A stretch of 64,000 nt of DNA from Streptomyces olivochromogenes (GCF_001514115.1 NZ_KQ948451.1:1191898-1255897); one strand, 5' to 3'; counted from the stretch's first letter, positions 27,215 through 35,904 are shown. Made by a program: numbers and translations. The notes: a model not told the origin generated them from the sequence alone.

Positions 27215-28167
27215 CCCAGCAGACGCAGGACGGGTGGCGGCTGTTCCGCGGTGACCGCGTGGCCCGTGAGGTGGAGTTCCCCGAGGCGCCGCCCTGGCGG
27301 CAGTTCGGCGACGGACCGGGCGGCCGCCCGCGGCACCGTCCGTATCTGATCGGGCGCACGGAGGCGGACGTGGTCAGCGCCGCCCTCCATCTGCGCCGCC
27401 CGCTGCTCGTCACCGGGCACCCCGGAACCGGAAAGTCCTCGCTGGCGCACGCCATCGCGCACGAGCTGTCCCTCGGACCGGTGCTCCAGTGGCCCGTCAA
27501 CAGCCGCTCGGTCCTCAAGGACGCCCTGTACGGCTACGACGCGATCGGCAGGCTGCGCGAGACGCATCTGCGCCAGGAGCGCGGGGACCCCGAGCCCGAC
27601 ATCGGCACCTATGTGCGGCTCGGGCCGCTCGGTACCGCCCTGGTGCCGCGCGACCGGCCGCGGCTGCTGCTCGTGGACGAGCTCGACAAGGGTGACGTCG
27701 ACCTCCCGAACGATCTGCTGACCGTGTTCGAGGAGGGCGAGTTCGAGATACCCGAGCTGTCCCGGCTGCCGGAGACGCAGTCCGAGGTGCCGGTGCTGAC
27801 CCATGGCTCGGGTGGCGAGCGGGTCACCGTGACGCGCGGGGTGGTGCGCTGCCGGGAGTTCCCCGTCGTGGTGATCACCAGCAACGGCGAACGGGACTTC
27901 CCGCCGGCCTTCATGCGCCGCTGCGTACGGCTCGATCTGCCGGACCCGGACGAGGCCCGGCTGCGGGACATCGTCGCCGCGCACCTCGGTGAGGACGCGC
28001 TGTCCGACGTGGACGACCTGCTGCACGCCTTCCTCAACCGCCGGGCGCCTGGCGAACTCGCCACCGACCAGCTGCTCAACGCCGTGTTCCTGCGCAAGGG
28101 CGGAGTCGATCTGGACGCCGAAGGGCTGCTGGACGCCGTACTCCACCGCCTGGGCGGGATGGTCTAG
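27211..28167 (+). CDS. MoxR-type AAA+ ATPase
   Basis: A 318-residue AAA+ ATPase with Walker A 'GHPGTGKSSLAHAIA' at about residue 68, Walker B 'RLLLVDELDKGDVDLPNDLL' at about 153, sensor 1 'VVITSNGERDFPPAF' and the arginine finger 'FMRRCVRLDLPDPDE'. All catalytic residues are intact. MoxR proteins act with vWA proteins to load or remodel complexes; here the downstream protein carries a vWA-like segment. The ATG overlaps the protease stop (ATGA), and the next gene begins 1 base after its stop, so the four genes are one operon. Confidence 0.92.
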   Translation: MTQQTQDGWRLFRGDRVAREVEFPEAPPWRQFGDGPGGRPRHRPYLIGRTEADVVSAALHLRRPLLVTGHPGTGKSSLAHAIAHELSLGPVLQWPVNSRSVLKDALYGYDAIGRLRETHLRQERGDPEPDIGTYVRLGPLGTALVPRDRPRLLLVDELDKGDVDLPNDLLTVFEEGEFEIPELSRLPETQSEVPVLTHGSGGERVTVTRGVVRCREFPVVVITSNGERDFPPAFMRRCVRLDLPDPDEARLRDIVAAHLGEDALSDVDDLLHAFLNRRAPGELATDQLLNAVFLRKGGVDLDAEGLLDAVLHRLGGMV

Positions 28168-28168
28168 C

Positions 28169-31100
28169 GTGCGCGGGGGCGACGGGGGCGACGGGGGCGA
28201 CCCGCGTGACGTCGGTGGCGGGTCGGGCGGCTCGCACGTTGCGGGTGCCCCGCCGATCCTGCCCCCGTTGAGCAAACTCGGCCGGCTGGCCGGTCACGAG
28301 CTGTCGATCCATGAACTGCTCGACACCCTGTGGCTGGCGACGCGGCTTCCCCCGGGAGCCGCGGCGCCGCTCGCGAACGCGCTGGCCGCGGACGCCGTGC
28401 CGCCGCCGGGCACCGGCGCGGGAGACACCGAGCGCTCCACGCCCGGCCCCGCCCCGGCCGAGCTCGACTCCCCCACGCCCGCCACACCGGCGCAACCGCC
28501 GCCTCCCGCCCAGCTGTTGGGTGCGCTGCACGCGGCGGCAGCGGCGCGCAGCGCACCCGAGTTCGCGGACCTCGCCGCGCCGGGGCTGCGTGGCGCGCCC
28601 GGCGAGGGCGCGCTGCCCGTACGGGTCCCCGAGGAGAAGGCGCTCGGGTCGGACGAGCTGCGCCTCAGCCGTGCGCTCCGGCTGCTGAAACAGCCCCAGC
28701 CCGGGCCGTTGAAGCGGGAGTTCGACGAGGAGGCCACGGCGGCCGCCATGGCCGAGACGGGGCTGCCCGATGTGGTGACCCGCCCCGCCCGGCAGCGCTG
28801 GCTCGACCTCACCCTCCTCATCGACGACGGCATCTCGATGCTGCTGTGGCGGCGGCTGGCGATGGAACTGCGCGCCCTGCTGGAACGCCTCGGCGCCTTC
28901 CGCGACATCCGTGTGCACGGCCTGGACACCCGGTCGGCGGGGGCGCCGCTGCTGCGCTCCCGCCCCTTCGACCCGCACGCCCCGCTGCTCTCCCCCGCGT
29001 CGGTCGCCGACCCCTCGGGCGGCACGCTGGTGCTGGTGATCAGCGACGGCGTCGGCGCCTGCTGGCGGGACGGGCGACTGCACGCGGCGCTGGAACGCTG
29101 GGCGCACCAGGGGCCGACGGCGATCATGCACGCGCTGCCCTCCCACATGTGGGACGGGTCGGGCATCCGCTCGGAGCCGTGGCTGGTGACGACCCGGCGG
29201 CGCGGCGCGGCGAACGACACCTGGGAGGTCGCCGACCCGCTGCTGCCGCCGGGGCTCGGTGACGAGTTCCCCGGGGTCCCCGTCCCCGTGCTGGAGCCCT
29301 ATCCCCCGGCGGTCGCCGCGTGGGCGCGGCTGGTGGCCTCGCCGGGAGGCAGCGCGGAGCTGCCCCTGCTGGCGCCGCTGCAGGCGAAGGCGCCACGGGC
29401 CGGGGCCGACACCCGGGGCGGTGGCGCGGCGGACGCCGTGCTCAGGTTCCGGGACGCCGCGTCCCCGGGGGCCTACCGGCTGGCCGCTCATCTCGCGGCG
29501 GTGTCCCCGCTCACGGTGCCCGTGATGCGGCTGGTGCAGGCGGCCGTGCCGTGGCGGGCCGACACCGCGCATCTGGCCGAGGTGTTCCTGGGCGGTCTGA
29601 TGCGTCAGGTGGAGCCGGTCGACGAGCGGCTGCCGGCGCAGCACCGCCGGTTCGGTTTCGCCGGCGAGGCCCAGGAGATCCTGCTCGACACCGCGTCCCC
29701 GATCGATCTGCTGCGTACCACCCGGGCGGTCACCGCGCGGCTGCGCACCCTGGTGGGCCGCTCCCCCGACTTCCCCGCCTGGCTCGCCCACCCCTCCGGG
29801 ACGGGCGAACTCCTGCCCGGGACACGGCCGTTCGCCTGGCTGGAGGACCGGCTCCTCACCCACCTGGGTGCCAAACCGATGGCGGCGACGCCGCCGCGCA
29901 GCACCGAGTACGAGGAGGTGCGGCTGCCGTCGGGCCTGGAGGCGGCCCCGTCGTGGCTGCCGCTGCGGTTGCAGGACCTGCATACCCTGGGCCCGTACTC
30001 GCTGCTGCAACGCGACGGCACGGGCGGCAAGCCCACCGCGTACATCGGGGAGGACGAGGAAGGGCAGCGGGTGCTGCTGCGGGTGTCGCACTCCTTCGAC
30101 TCGCCCGTGGCGCGGGAGTTGCTCGACGTGGAACGCCGGGCGCTGCGCCGTATGGACGGGATGTACGCGCCCGCCGTGGTGCGCAGTGACCTGGAGGGCC
30201 CCACGCCGTGGCTGGCGCTGCGTCTGGACACGCTGAGCGGTGGTCCGCCCGCGCCCACGCTGCGTGCCGTGCTCGACGCGGCCGGGGCGCTGCCCGGGAC
30301 TCCGCTGTTCACCTGGCTGGGCTGGAACCTGGCGCGGGCGCTGACCCGCTGCCACCACAAGGGCATCGTGCACGGCGCGCTGACCCCGGGCACCGTGCTG
30401 GTCACCGAGTCGACGCTGCACCTCATCGGCTGGACGTCGGCGCGCATCGACGGCGCGTGGAGCGCGTCGACACCGTCCACGCCGGCCAACTCCCCCTACC
30501 GGGCGCCCGAGGTGACGTACTGGGGCGAGTCCCGGATCACGGCGGGCGACGTGTACGCCCTGGGTTCCATCCTGTTGCAGGCCGCGACCGGCCGGCCGTG
30601 GCGCTGGTACGAGAACGACGCGCTGCGCAGGAGTCCGCAGCTCGCGCAACTCGACGGGACGATCGCGGAGTTGCTGCTGCGCTGTGTCGAGCCCGAACCA
30701 GCGGGGCGGCCGACCGCCCGCGAGGTGGCGGACGCCTTCGGGGCGCTGCTGCCGGGCGGGGTGGAGTGGGAGGACGTGGAGGGCGGCACGGGCGGGGACG
30801 ACGACAGCCCCGCCGTCGAGCCGGAGACGGCGAGCGACGAGGAGGACGACCACGAGCAGTGGATGCGCACCATCCGCACTCCCTTGCCCGAGCCCCTGCG
30901 GATCGCGCTCGTGGGTGTCAAGGACGGGGTCGGCTGCACCACGACCACGATGGTGCTGGGGGCCGTACTGGCCGACCAGCGGCAGGAGCGGGTGCTCGCC
31001 ATCGACGCCGACCGGCACACGGGCAGCCAGGTCCGGATCGGCGGGCGGGTCTTCCGCAACACCCTGGCCAGCCTGTCGGACCTGGCCGAGTCGCTGCACG

Positions 31101-31639
31101 AGGTGCGGCACTTCGAGGATCTCCAGTTGTTCCTGTCGCCGCACCGCTCGGGGCTCCAGGTTCTCGCCAACGACTCCGTCTCACGCATCGCGTCGGTCGG
31201 CCAGTTCACGGACTACGACTTCCACCGGGTGACCCGCACCACCCGGGACTACTTCGACCTCACCCTGGTCGACTCGGACAAGTTCATGCCCACGGTGCTC
31301 AGGGCGGCCGACCGCGTGGTCATCGTGTCGCGGGCCGACCCCGCCGGTCTGACCCAGGCGCAGCAGGCCATGGACCGTCTTGTCACCCTCGACCTGCCGG
31401 ATCTGGTCCGCGAGGCCGTCGTCGTCCTCAACCACAGCCGCCCCGCGGCCGGCTGGACGCTCGACGCCGCCAGTATCCGCGGCCTGAGCTCCCGCTGCCG
31501 CGGCGTCGTCATGGTCCCCCGCGACGGCCACCTCACCATGGGCAGCACGGTCGAACTCTCCTGGCTGACCCCCGAGGCCTACAAGGCGTACCTGCGCCTC
31601 GCCGCCCTCCTGTTGGGCCCCCGCCCGATCTTCCCCTGA
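28169..31639 (+). CDS. SAV_2336-type protein: vWA-like region, pseudokinase and MinD/ParA-like domain
   Basis: A 1,156-residue protein starting at GTG 28169 with a Gly-Gly-Asp repeat. Residues ~35-600 match the SAV_2336 N-terminal region, including a vWA-like part ('WLDLTLLIDDGISMLLW' near 211; 'LVLVISDGVGACW'). Residues ~604-870 have a protein-kinase outline but the VAIK lysine is Arg ('VLLRVSH'), HRD is 'HGA' ('GIVHGALTPGTVLV') and DFG is 'IGW', so it should be catalytically dead; the 'SPYRAPEVTYWG' and 'DVYALGSILLQAATGR' lobe is kept. After an acidic linker, residues ~905-1156 are a MinD/ParA-like fold with 'LVGVKDGVGCTTTTMVLG', where the P-loop lysine is Cys, then 'VLAIDADRHTG' and 'LTLVDSDKFMP'. 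It is the likely scaffold of the conflict system. Confidence 0.85.
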   Translation: MRGGDGGDGGDPRDVGGGSGGSHVAGAPPILPPLSKLGRLAGHELSIHELLDTLWLATRLPPGAAAPLANALAADAVPPPGTGAGDTERSTPGPAPAELDSPTPATPAQPPPPAQLLGALHAAAAARSAPEFADLAAPGLRGAPGEGALPVRVPEEKALGSDELRLSRALRLLKQPQPGPLKREFDEEATAAAMAETGLPDVVTRPARQRWLDLTLLIDDGISMLLWRRLAMELRALLERLGAFRDIRVHGLDTRSAGAPLLRSRPFDPHAPLLSPASVADPSGGTLVLVISDGVGACWRDGRLHAALERWAHQGPTAIMHALPSHMWDGSGIRSEPWLVTTRRRGAANDTWEVADPLLPPGLGDEFPGVPVPVLEPYPPAVAAWARLVASPGGSAELPLLAPLQAKAPRAGADTRGGGAADAVLRFRDAASPGAYRLAAHLAAVSPLTVPVMRLVQAAVPWRADTAHLAEVFLGGLMRQVEPVDERLPAQHRRFGFAGEAQEILLDTASPIDLLRTTRAVTARLRTLVGRSPDFPAWLAHPSGTGELLPGTRPFAWLEDRLLTHLGAKPMAATPPRSTEYEEVRLPSGLEAAPSWLPLRLQDLHTLGPYSLLQRDGTGGKPTAYIGEDEEGQRVLLRVSHSFDSPVARELLDVERRALRRMDGMYAPAVVRSDLEGPTPWLALRLDTLSGGPPAPTLRAVLDAAGALPGTPLFTWLGWNLARALTRCHHKGIVHGALTPGTVLVTESTLHLIGWTSARIDGAWSASTPSTPANSPYRAPEVTYWGESRITAGDVYALGSILLQAATGRPWRWYENDALRRSPQLAQLDGTIAELLLRCVEPEPAGRPTAREVADAFGALLPGGVEWEDVEGGTGGDDDSPAVEPETASDEEDDHEQWMRTIRTPLPEPLRIALVGVKDGVGCTTTTMVLGAVLADQRQERVLAIDADRHTGSQVRIGGRVFRNTLASLSDLAESLHEVRHFEDLQLFLSPHRSGLQVLANDSVSRIASVGQFTDYDFHRVTRTTRDYFDLTLVDSDKFMPTVLRAADRVVIVSRADPAGLTQAQQAMDRLVTLDLPDLVREAVVVLNHSRPAAGWTLDAASIRGLSSRCRGVVMVPRDGHLTMGSTVELSWLTPEAYKAYLRLAALLLGPRPIFP

Positions 31640-31649
31640 CCCCGGCCGG

Positions 31650-31745
31650 CCCCCGGTTGAAGGTGTCGTGCCAGGCGTTGGTGCGTTCGATGTGACAACG
31701 CCGATTGCTCGTCCGGCCGAAAGGGCCACGGCACTTCACGATCAA
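31650..31745 (-). pseudogene. IS5-family transposase remnant
   Basis: The minus strand encodes 'NRRCHIERTNAWHDTFNR', which resembles the C-terminal 'ERTNAW' segment of IS5/IS4-type DDE transposases (the conserved Glu region). Nothing else of the element remains and no inverted ends are visible. Between it and the DUF4291 fragment (about 31742-31864) the minus strand can encode a 36-residue helical piece ('TERQERVAILTALRDSLVHR') of unknown origin. This marks the left border of the accessory island. Confidence 0.45.
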
Positions 31746-31864
31746 GCGGCCTGCTCGTCTGGGGTGCCGCCGAGTGCCGCCGGCCATGGCATCCGGTGGA
31801 CGAGGCTGTCGCGCAGCGCGGTGAGGATCGCGACGCGCTCCTGCCGTTCGGTGAAACTTGTCGG

Positions 31865-32050
31865 TCACGCGCGCAGGGCGGCCAGTAGTTCGTCCCCGGC
31901 GGGGTAGGGGCGTTCCTTGGGCAGCAGTGCGGCCGCGGCATCCAGCTCGCTGCGGCTTACGAGCTCGTGGACCTCTCGGGCGAGCGGAGTCACGTCGCTG
32001 ACGGCCACGGTCCACTCGTCCGCGTAACGCTTAACGGCCTCACCGGAGAG
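31865..32050 (-). pseudogene. DUF4291 C-terminal fragment
   Basis: The minus strand encodes 'LSGEAVKRYADEWTVAVSDV' and on to the natural end of a DUF4291 protein ('YPAGDELLAALRA'), about 62 residues aligning with the last third of the intact copy at 32849-33442. The break is abrupt at 'LSGEA'; beyond it the sequence joins a nuclease-TerD remnant read in the other direction. The fragment does not end at the GACATGGATCA core, so its loss followed a different route from the split copy. Confidence 0.75.
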
Positions 32051-32057
32051 CTCGCAC

Positions 32058-32693
32058 ACCTTCGCCAACGGCAAGCCGCTGGAGCTGATCTCGGGCCCCG
32101 AGCTTGTTGACCTGCTGCATCGTCATGGGCTGCGTGGGCGCCTGGGTGAGGGCGGCCGTCAAAGCACGGCACCGCCGACGCCAGCGACCCCTGACACTCG
32201 ATTGCCCCACGACTACAACGTCCTGGGCAGGTCGTGGACCGGCAGCGTGGCATTGGATGTGTGTGCTCTGGTCTGCCGTGGCAACCGAGTCCTCAGCGAC
32301 GATCACTTTGTTTTCTTCAACAACCCGCAGACAGCCGACGGTTCCGTGAGGACTCTGGCCCCCACAGCACCTGACAAGGCCGCGATCTGCGTCTCGTTCG
32401 ACGGCTTGCCGGATGAGGCTGACCGGTTCGTCCTTGTGGCCGCGATCGACCCAGAGGCCAACCCGGACGCCGACCTCTCCGGATTCACGGACGCCCGCAT
32501 CCGTCTGCTCGACCCGCGGCTGACCGAGCTGGGACAACTTGAGGTTTCCGACGGCCGGTCCGACGAGACCGCCTTGGTGCTCGGCTCCTTCCGTCGAAGG
32601 CCGAACGGGGATTGGGACTTCGTCCTGGGCGGCAAGGGCTACGCCGGTGGCCTGAAGGAACTCGTGCAGGATTTCGGCATCGAGGTGGACTAG
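32058..32693 (+). pseudogene. Truncated restriction-endonuclease-like/TerD fusion
   Basis: The plus strand reads 'ANGKPLELISGPELVDLLHR', which looks like the C-terminal end of an Mrr-type restriction endonuclease domain, then a Pro/Thr linker, then a TerD domain ('RVLSDDHFVFFNNPQTADGS', 'PEANPDADLSGFTDARIRL', 'SDETALVLGSFRR', 'GGLKELVQDFGIEVD'). TerD domains bind calcium and belong to Ter stress/conflict systems; nuclease-TerD fusions are known in actinobacteria. The 5' part is missing at the junction with the DUF4291 fragment. The only start left is TTG 32202, which would give a 163-residue TerD with a shortened N-terminus, so a functional TerD remnant is possible. Confidence 0.6.
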
Positions 32694-32727
32694 AGGGACT
32701 TCGTGTACAGCAGCTGGCTGTGTCCTA

Positions 32728-32776
32728 GGTCTGTGAACGCTGCTTGATGACCCAAGTCAAGCAGCGTTCACAGACC
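32728..32776. repeat. Island palindrome R1 (perfect)
   Basis: Perfect 20-bp arms (GGTCTGTGAACGCTGCTTGA and its complement) around a 9-base centre. Core on the minus strand: GACTTGGGTCA. It lies between the TerD remnant and the intact DUF4291 gene. Confidence 0.9.
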
Positions 32777-32848
32777 ATTGCGCCGTCGCCACTAGTGGCA
32801 GTCGAAAATCGGTGGTCACCTGACCTGGCCGAGCCCACGCTGTACGCC

Positions 32849-33442
32849 ATGGAAGAACCGCACCGCAGGATCCGCGCGCTCCACACGGCATCCACGATCA
32901 CTGTCTACCAGGCGTACTCGCTTGAGATCGGACTGCCCGCCATCCGCGACGGCCGATTTCCCGCTGCGTGGAAGCCTGGCCGCATGACGTGGATCAAACC
33001 CAGTTTCATATGGATGATGTACCGCTCAAACTGGGGCACGAACACCGGGCAGGAGACTGTCCTGGCCGTCGAGATCACTCGCGACGGCTTCGACTGGGCG
33101 CTGCGCCATGCCTGCCTGTCGAGTTACGTTCGCGGACTGCATCCTGATCGCAGCGCCTGGCAGCGCGACCTCAAGCGCGCACCGGCCCGTGTCCAGTGGG
33201 ATCCCGAACGCGATCTGCACCTGCGTCCCCTGCCGTACCGCTCGCTACAACTGGGGCTCTCGGGTGAGGCATCGTCGCGTTACGCGGACGACTGGATCGT
33301 GTCCATCAGTGACGTGACTCCACTCACCAACGAGATCCACGCACTCGTCAAAGACGGCGAACTGGACTCAGCGACCCGACTGCTCCCCCAGGAGCAGGGA
33401 TACCCCGCCGGCGAAGAACTACTGGCCCACCTGCGTCCCTGA
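32849..33442 (+). CDS. DUF4291 family protein (intact copy)
   Basis: A 197-residue protein of unknown function, full length for the family. Conserved blocks are all present: 'IRALHTASTITVYQAYS', 'RMTWIKPSFIWMMYRSNWG', 'GQETVLAVEITRDGFDWAL', 'VQWDPERDLHLRPLPYRSLQ' and 'GLSGEASSRYADDWIVSISD'. The ATG at 32849 fits family N-termini; longer frames would start inside palindrome R1. The sequence GACGTGGATCA (32986-32996), coding Thr-Trp-Ile, matches the core of the island palindromes. The WIKP/WMMYR pattern and the conserved Trp/Asp residues suggest a nucleotide- or RNA-binding enzyme, but no activity is known to me. Confidence 0.88.
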   Translation: MEEPHRRIRALHTASTITVYQAYSLEIGLPAIRDGRFPAAWKPGRMTWIKPSFIWMMYRSNWGTNTGQETVLAVEITRDGFDWALRHACLSSYVRGLHPDRSAWQRDLKRAPARVQWDPERDLHLRPLPYRSLQLGLSGEASSRYADDWIVSISDVTPLTNEIHALVKDGELDSATRLLPQEQGYPAGEELLAHLRP

Positions 33443-33497
33443 CCGGCAGTCCGGGCACAACCGCCGGCATCACCCACGGGTCACATGGCAGCACAGC

Positions 33498-33543
33498 TCT
33501 GTGAACGCTGCTTGGTGATCCATGTCAAGCCTCGCTCGTAGCC
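33498..33543. repeat. Island palindrome R2 (right arm degenerate)
   Basis: Left arm CTGTGAACGCTGCTTG and centre TGATCCATGTC (33516-33526) are as in R4; the right arm (CAAGCCTCGCTCGTAG) has drifted. It separates the intact DUF4291 gene from the phosphotransferase gene. Confidence 0.75.
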
Positions 33544-33620
33544 GATTTGTCTGCAGCATGGTGGGCGCTGGTACCCGCACGGGGATTGATGCCCTTGGCC
33601 GCTCGGTCGAGATGCGGTGG

Positions 33621-34520
33621 CTATGGCGGAAACAGCCATTCCATCGCGGCAAGGCTCTTGTCGACGTACTTGCCCTGTTCCGTCTCGATGCCGTGTGCCA
33701 GGTCCTCGAAGACACTGCACCTGGCATAGAACACGGCGCGCGCGCTGAGAGCCGCGAGGTCGTTGGCGTCGGTTCGATAGCTGCTGATGGCGGCGCGGGT
33801 AGCGGCAGGGCCGAGATCGCGGTAGAGCAGCCCGAAGTCGTAGGCCGGATCGACGACGGCTGCATCGCTCCAGTCGATGATGCCGGTCACCGTCCATGCA
33901 ACAGGGTCGATGAGAACGTGTTCGATCCCCAGATCGTTGTGGGAGAACGTTGGGGTGCATCCGCCGGACGGTGGTGCGGCACCCAAGAACGCCTCGACGG
34001 GTCGGCGGTGCGCCGCCGGTATGTGCCCGGCTACCGTCACATAATTCTCGGTGGCCTCATGCCGCCACTCGGCCAGCGGCTGGTGGTCCGCGTCCACCAG
34101 ATCGACCAGCTGATCGATCGGAACAGCATGCAGCGCAGTGAGGAGCTCGCCGAGCGTGGCGGCGATCGACGTGCCGTGGGTCGATCGCTGGTGCCGCGGC
34201 ATATCCAACAGCGGCGTGCCGGGAAGCTTGTAGTAGGCCAGACATCCCTGTTCCGCGACTGTGAACGTCGGTTCGGGGACGGGCAGCGGCGAGATATCGC
34301 CGACGGCTGCAAGCACGCGGGCCTCGTGGCCCACCAGGGCGGTCCGCCGTGCCAGGTCGGGCTCCTTACTGAAGCGCACGATCAGCTCACCGTTGACCTC
34401 GTACGCCAGGTTGTCCAGGCCCTCGCCAAGCGGCACAACGGAGTCGATCTGATAGTCGAGCATGTGCGTCACCACGACGCTGCGGACGTCTGCGACGCGG
34501 TCGCGGCTGCGACTGGTCAT
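33621..34520 (-). CDS. Aminoglycoside/choline phosphotransferase-like (APH family)
   Basis: A 299-residue kinase-like phosphotransferase. The N-lobe holds 'LGEGLDNLAYEVNGELIVRFS' (P-loop-like strand and a Lys/Arg site). The catalytic loop is 'SHNDLGIEHVLID' (HxD kept; the usual metal-binding Asn replaced by His), followed by the DxD-like 'GIIDWSDAAVVDPAYDFG'. The family phosphorylates antibiotics, choline, homoserine or similar alcohols with ATP or GTP; substrate unknown. AAGG lies 7 bases before the ATG. It is a cargo gene between palindromes R2 and R3. Confidence 0.9.
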   Translation of the reverse strand: MTSRSRDRVADVRSVVVTHMLDYQIDSVVPLGEGLDNLAYEVNGELIVRFSKEPDLARRTALVGHEARVLAAVGDISPLPVPEPTFTVAEQGCLAYYKLPGTPLLDMPRHQRSTHGTSIAATLGELLTALHAVPIDQLVDLVDADHQPLAEWRHEATENYVTVAGHIPAAHRRPVEAFLGAAPPSGGCTPTFSHNDLGIEHVLIDPVAWTVTGIIDWSDAAVVDPAYDFGLLYRDLGPAATRAAISSYRTDANDLAALSARAVFYARCSVFEDLAHGIETEQGKYVDKSLAAMEWLFPP

Positions 34521-34631
34521 CTGCCGACCTTATCGATCGATCGCATGAGGCCGGCGGTGGTCATCGGGTGGCCGCGCGGTCGCCGGCCAGGCCCGCAAAG
34601 GCGCGGATGGCCTCTCTTCAGGCACGGGAAA

Positions 34632-34648
34632 GGGGCTGTGAACGCGGC
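34632..34648. repeat. Island palindrome R3 (half copy)
   Basis: GGGGCTGTGAACGCGGC is identical to the left arm of R4 (17 bases) but is followed by unrelated sequence (GTTCGCCATGGATGCC). It lies between the phosphotransferase gene and the next orphan gene. Confidence 0.6.
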
Positions 34649-34711
34649 GTTCGCCATGGATGCCGAACTCACCTCCAGGGCGCCCGCTGGGCTGGGTCCG
34701 TGCGGCCGTCG

Positions 34712-35209
34712 TCACTGCGAGGCAGTTGTGAGCTGAGCGGTGATTTTGGCCAGAGCCTTTTCGGCGGGGTGCTGCTTGATGAGCCCCTCACGACCTGCGG
34801 CGCGAAGCTCCACCACCGCTACCCCTTCGGGGCCTGCGGCCACAACAGCGGTCACAATGGTGGGGTTCAGGCCCCCAATCCCTACACCGACTATCGCTCG
34901 TACGGCGATGCCCCCGTTGTCTCGGGCTTCCACGCCCAGCAGATTCCCCATGTCGGCCAGAGTCGTGTGGACCAGCTGGAAGACTGCCGTCACCGTTCCG
35001 GACAACTCGACAAGAGTGGTACTGACATCCTTCTTTGTCCATTTGAAGCCTCGAGCGGCTCCACGAGCACCGCCCCGCGCCCCTGCTCTGCCCAAACCGT
35101 GCGTTCCGGTGGCCGCCCCTCCAGCGGCAGCTCCTATTGAGCCGCCCTTCGCACCGAGTTGCATCAGTGCGGCGAGCAAGAGCTCGTTCTCGCTGGCCTC
35201 ATCAAACAT
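34712..35209 (-). CDS. Hypothetical Gly/Ala-rich protein (cargo gene)
   Basis: A 165-residue protein I do not recognise. The ATG at 35209 follows GAGGAGG by 4 bases. An acidic N-terminus ('MFDEASENELLLAALMQLG') leads to a Gly/Ala/Arg-rich linker ('GAAAGGAATGTHGLGRAG') and then a hydrophobic alpha/beta-looking region ('TAVFQLVHTTLADMGNLLGV', 'AIVGVGIGGLNPTIVTAVVA'). The glycine-rich part could be a flexible linker or a membrane-interacting segment. No catalytic motif is seen. Codon use is like its neighbours, so it is probably a real gene. Confidence 0.6.
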   Translation of the reverse strand: MFDEASENELLLAALMQLGAKGGSIGAAAGGAATGTHGLGRAGARGGARGAARGFKWTKKDVSTTLVELSGTVTAVFQLVHTTLADMGNLLGVEARDNGGIAVRAIVGVGIGGLNPTIVTAVVAAGPEGVAVVELRAAGREGLIKQHPAEKALAKITAQLTTASQ

Positions 35210-35433
35210 GCCCGCCTCCTCAGAGCCAACAAGACATGGCTCTACAACCAAAGTCACCCAGTCTTACCACTGGCCAGCAGCCTCCTCCAGATCGGCTGCC
35301 GTATGTGGCTTCTCCGCGTGGTGCATGCCTTCGTTGTGGGCGCGCGACCTCGACCCGGAAGTCGGCGAGGACCACGAACGGGTGGCGAGCCTGCCCGGAG
35401 GGCTAACGCACTTTGATGCCACCCCTCCGCAGC

Positions 35434-35799
35434 TCAGCCGGTGTGCCGGTCGGTGGAGAGCAGCCACTGCCAGCGTTGACGTTCCGTGACGAGGGTGGCG
35501 GCCACGAGGAGAGACACGAGGACTGCCGCATAGACGGGCCATGCCAACCATGCGGCGCTCGCGGCGGCAGTGAGCTGGAGCACCACGAGCAGGATCGTGA
35601 CCGTACCGGAGACAGGGATGATCACCTGCGCCTTGTCTCCCGGAGTGGAGAAGACGGTCGGGAGGCCGATCAGTACCACCACCGCCAAGACGGCAAGCAG
35701 CCATGAGTACTTGGACAAGGCCCAGGGAGTGGCCACCCAGGCGACGAGTTCCGTGGCGAAGCGCAGGACGGATGCGATGCGGTCGTCCGGTCTCTCCAT
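35434..35799 (-). CDS. Small membrane protein, YrdB/DUF2568-like
   Basis: A 121-residue protein with four predicted membrane helices ('LRFATELVAWVATPWAL', 'WLLAVLAVVVLIGLPTVF', 'VTILLVVLQLTAAASAAWL', 'YAAVLVSLLVAATLVT'). The pattern 'LRFATELVAW' then 'GLPTVFSTPGDKAQVIIP' resembles YrdB/DUF2568 proteins, whose function is unknown. The ATG at 35799 follows a G-run. It is a cargo gene between R3 and R4 in the same orientation as the others. Confidence 0.65.
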   Translation of the reverse strand: MERPDDRIASVLRFATELVAWVATPWALSKYSWLLAVLAVVVLIGLPTVFSTPGDKAQVIIPVSGTVTILLVVLQLTAAASAAWLAWPVYAAVLVSLLVAATLVTERQRWQWLLSTDRHTG

Positions 35800-35861
35800 G
35801 TTCGCCCCCCCCCGCAAGCAGTGTCGACCACCAGCGGGAGATCCTACGACCATGGATGGGG

Positions 35862-35904
35862 CTGTGAACGCGGCTTGGTGATCCATGTCAAGCCGCGTTC
35901 ACAG
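35862..35904. repeat. Island palindrome R4
   Basis: Perfect 16-bp arms (CTGTGAACGCGGCTTG and complement) around GTGATCCATGT. Core TGATCCATGTC at 35879-35889. It lies between two cargo units. Confidence 0.9.
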
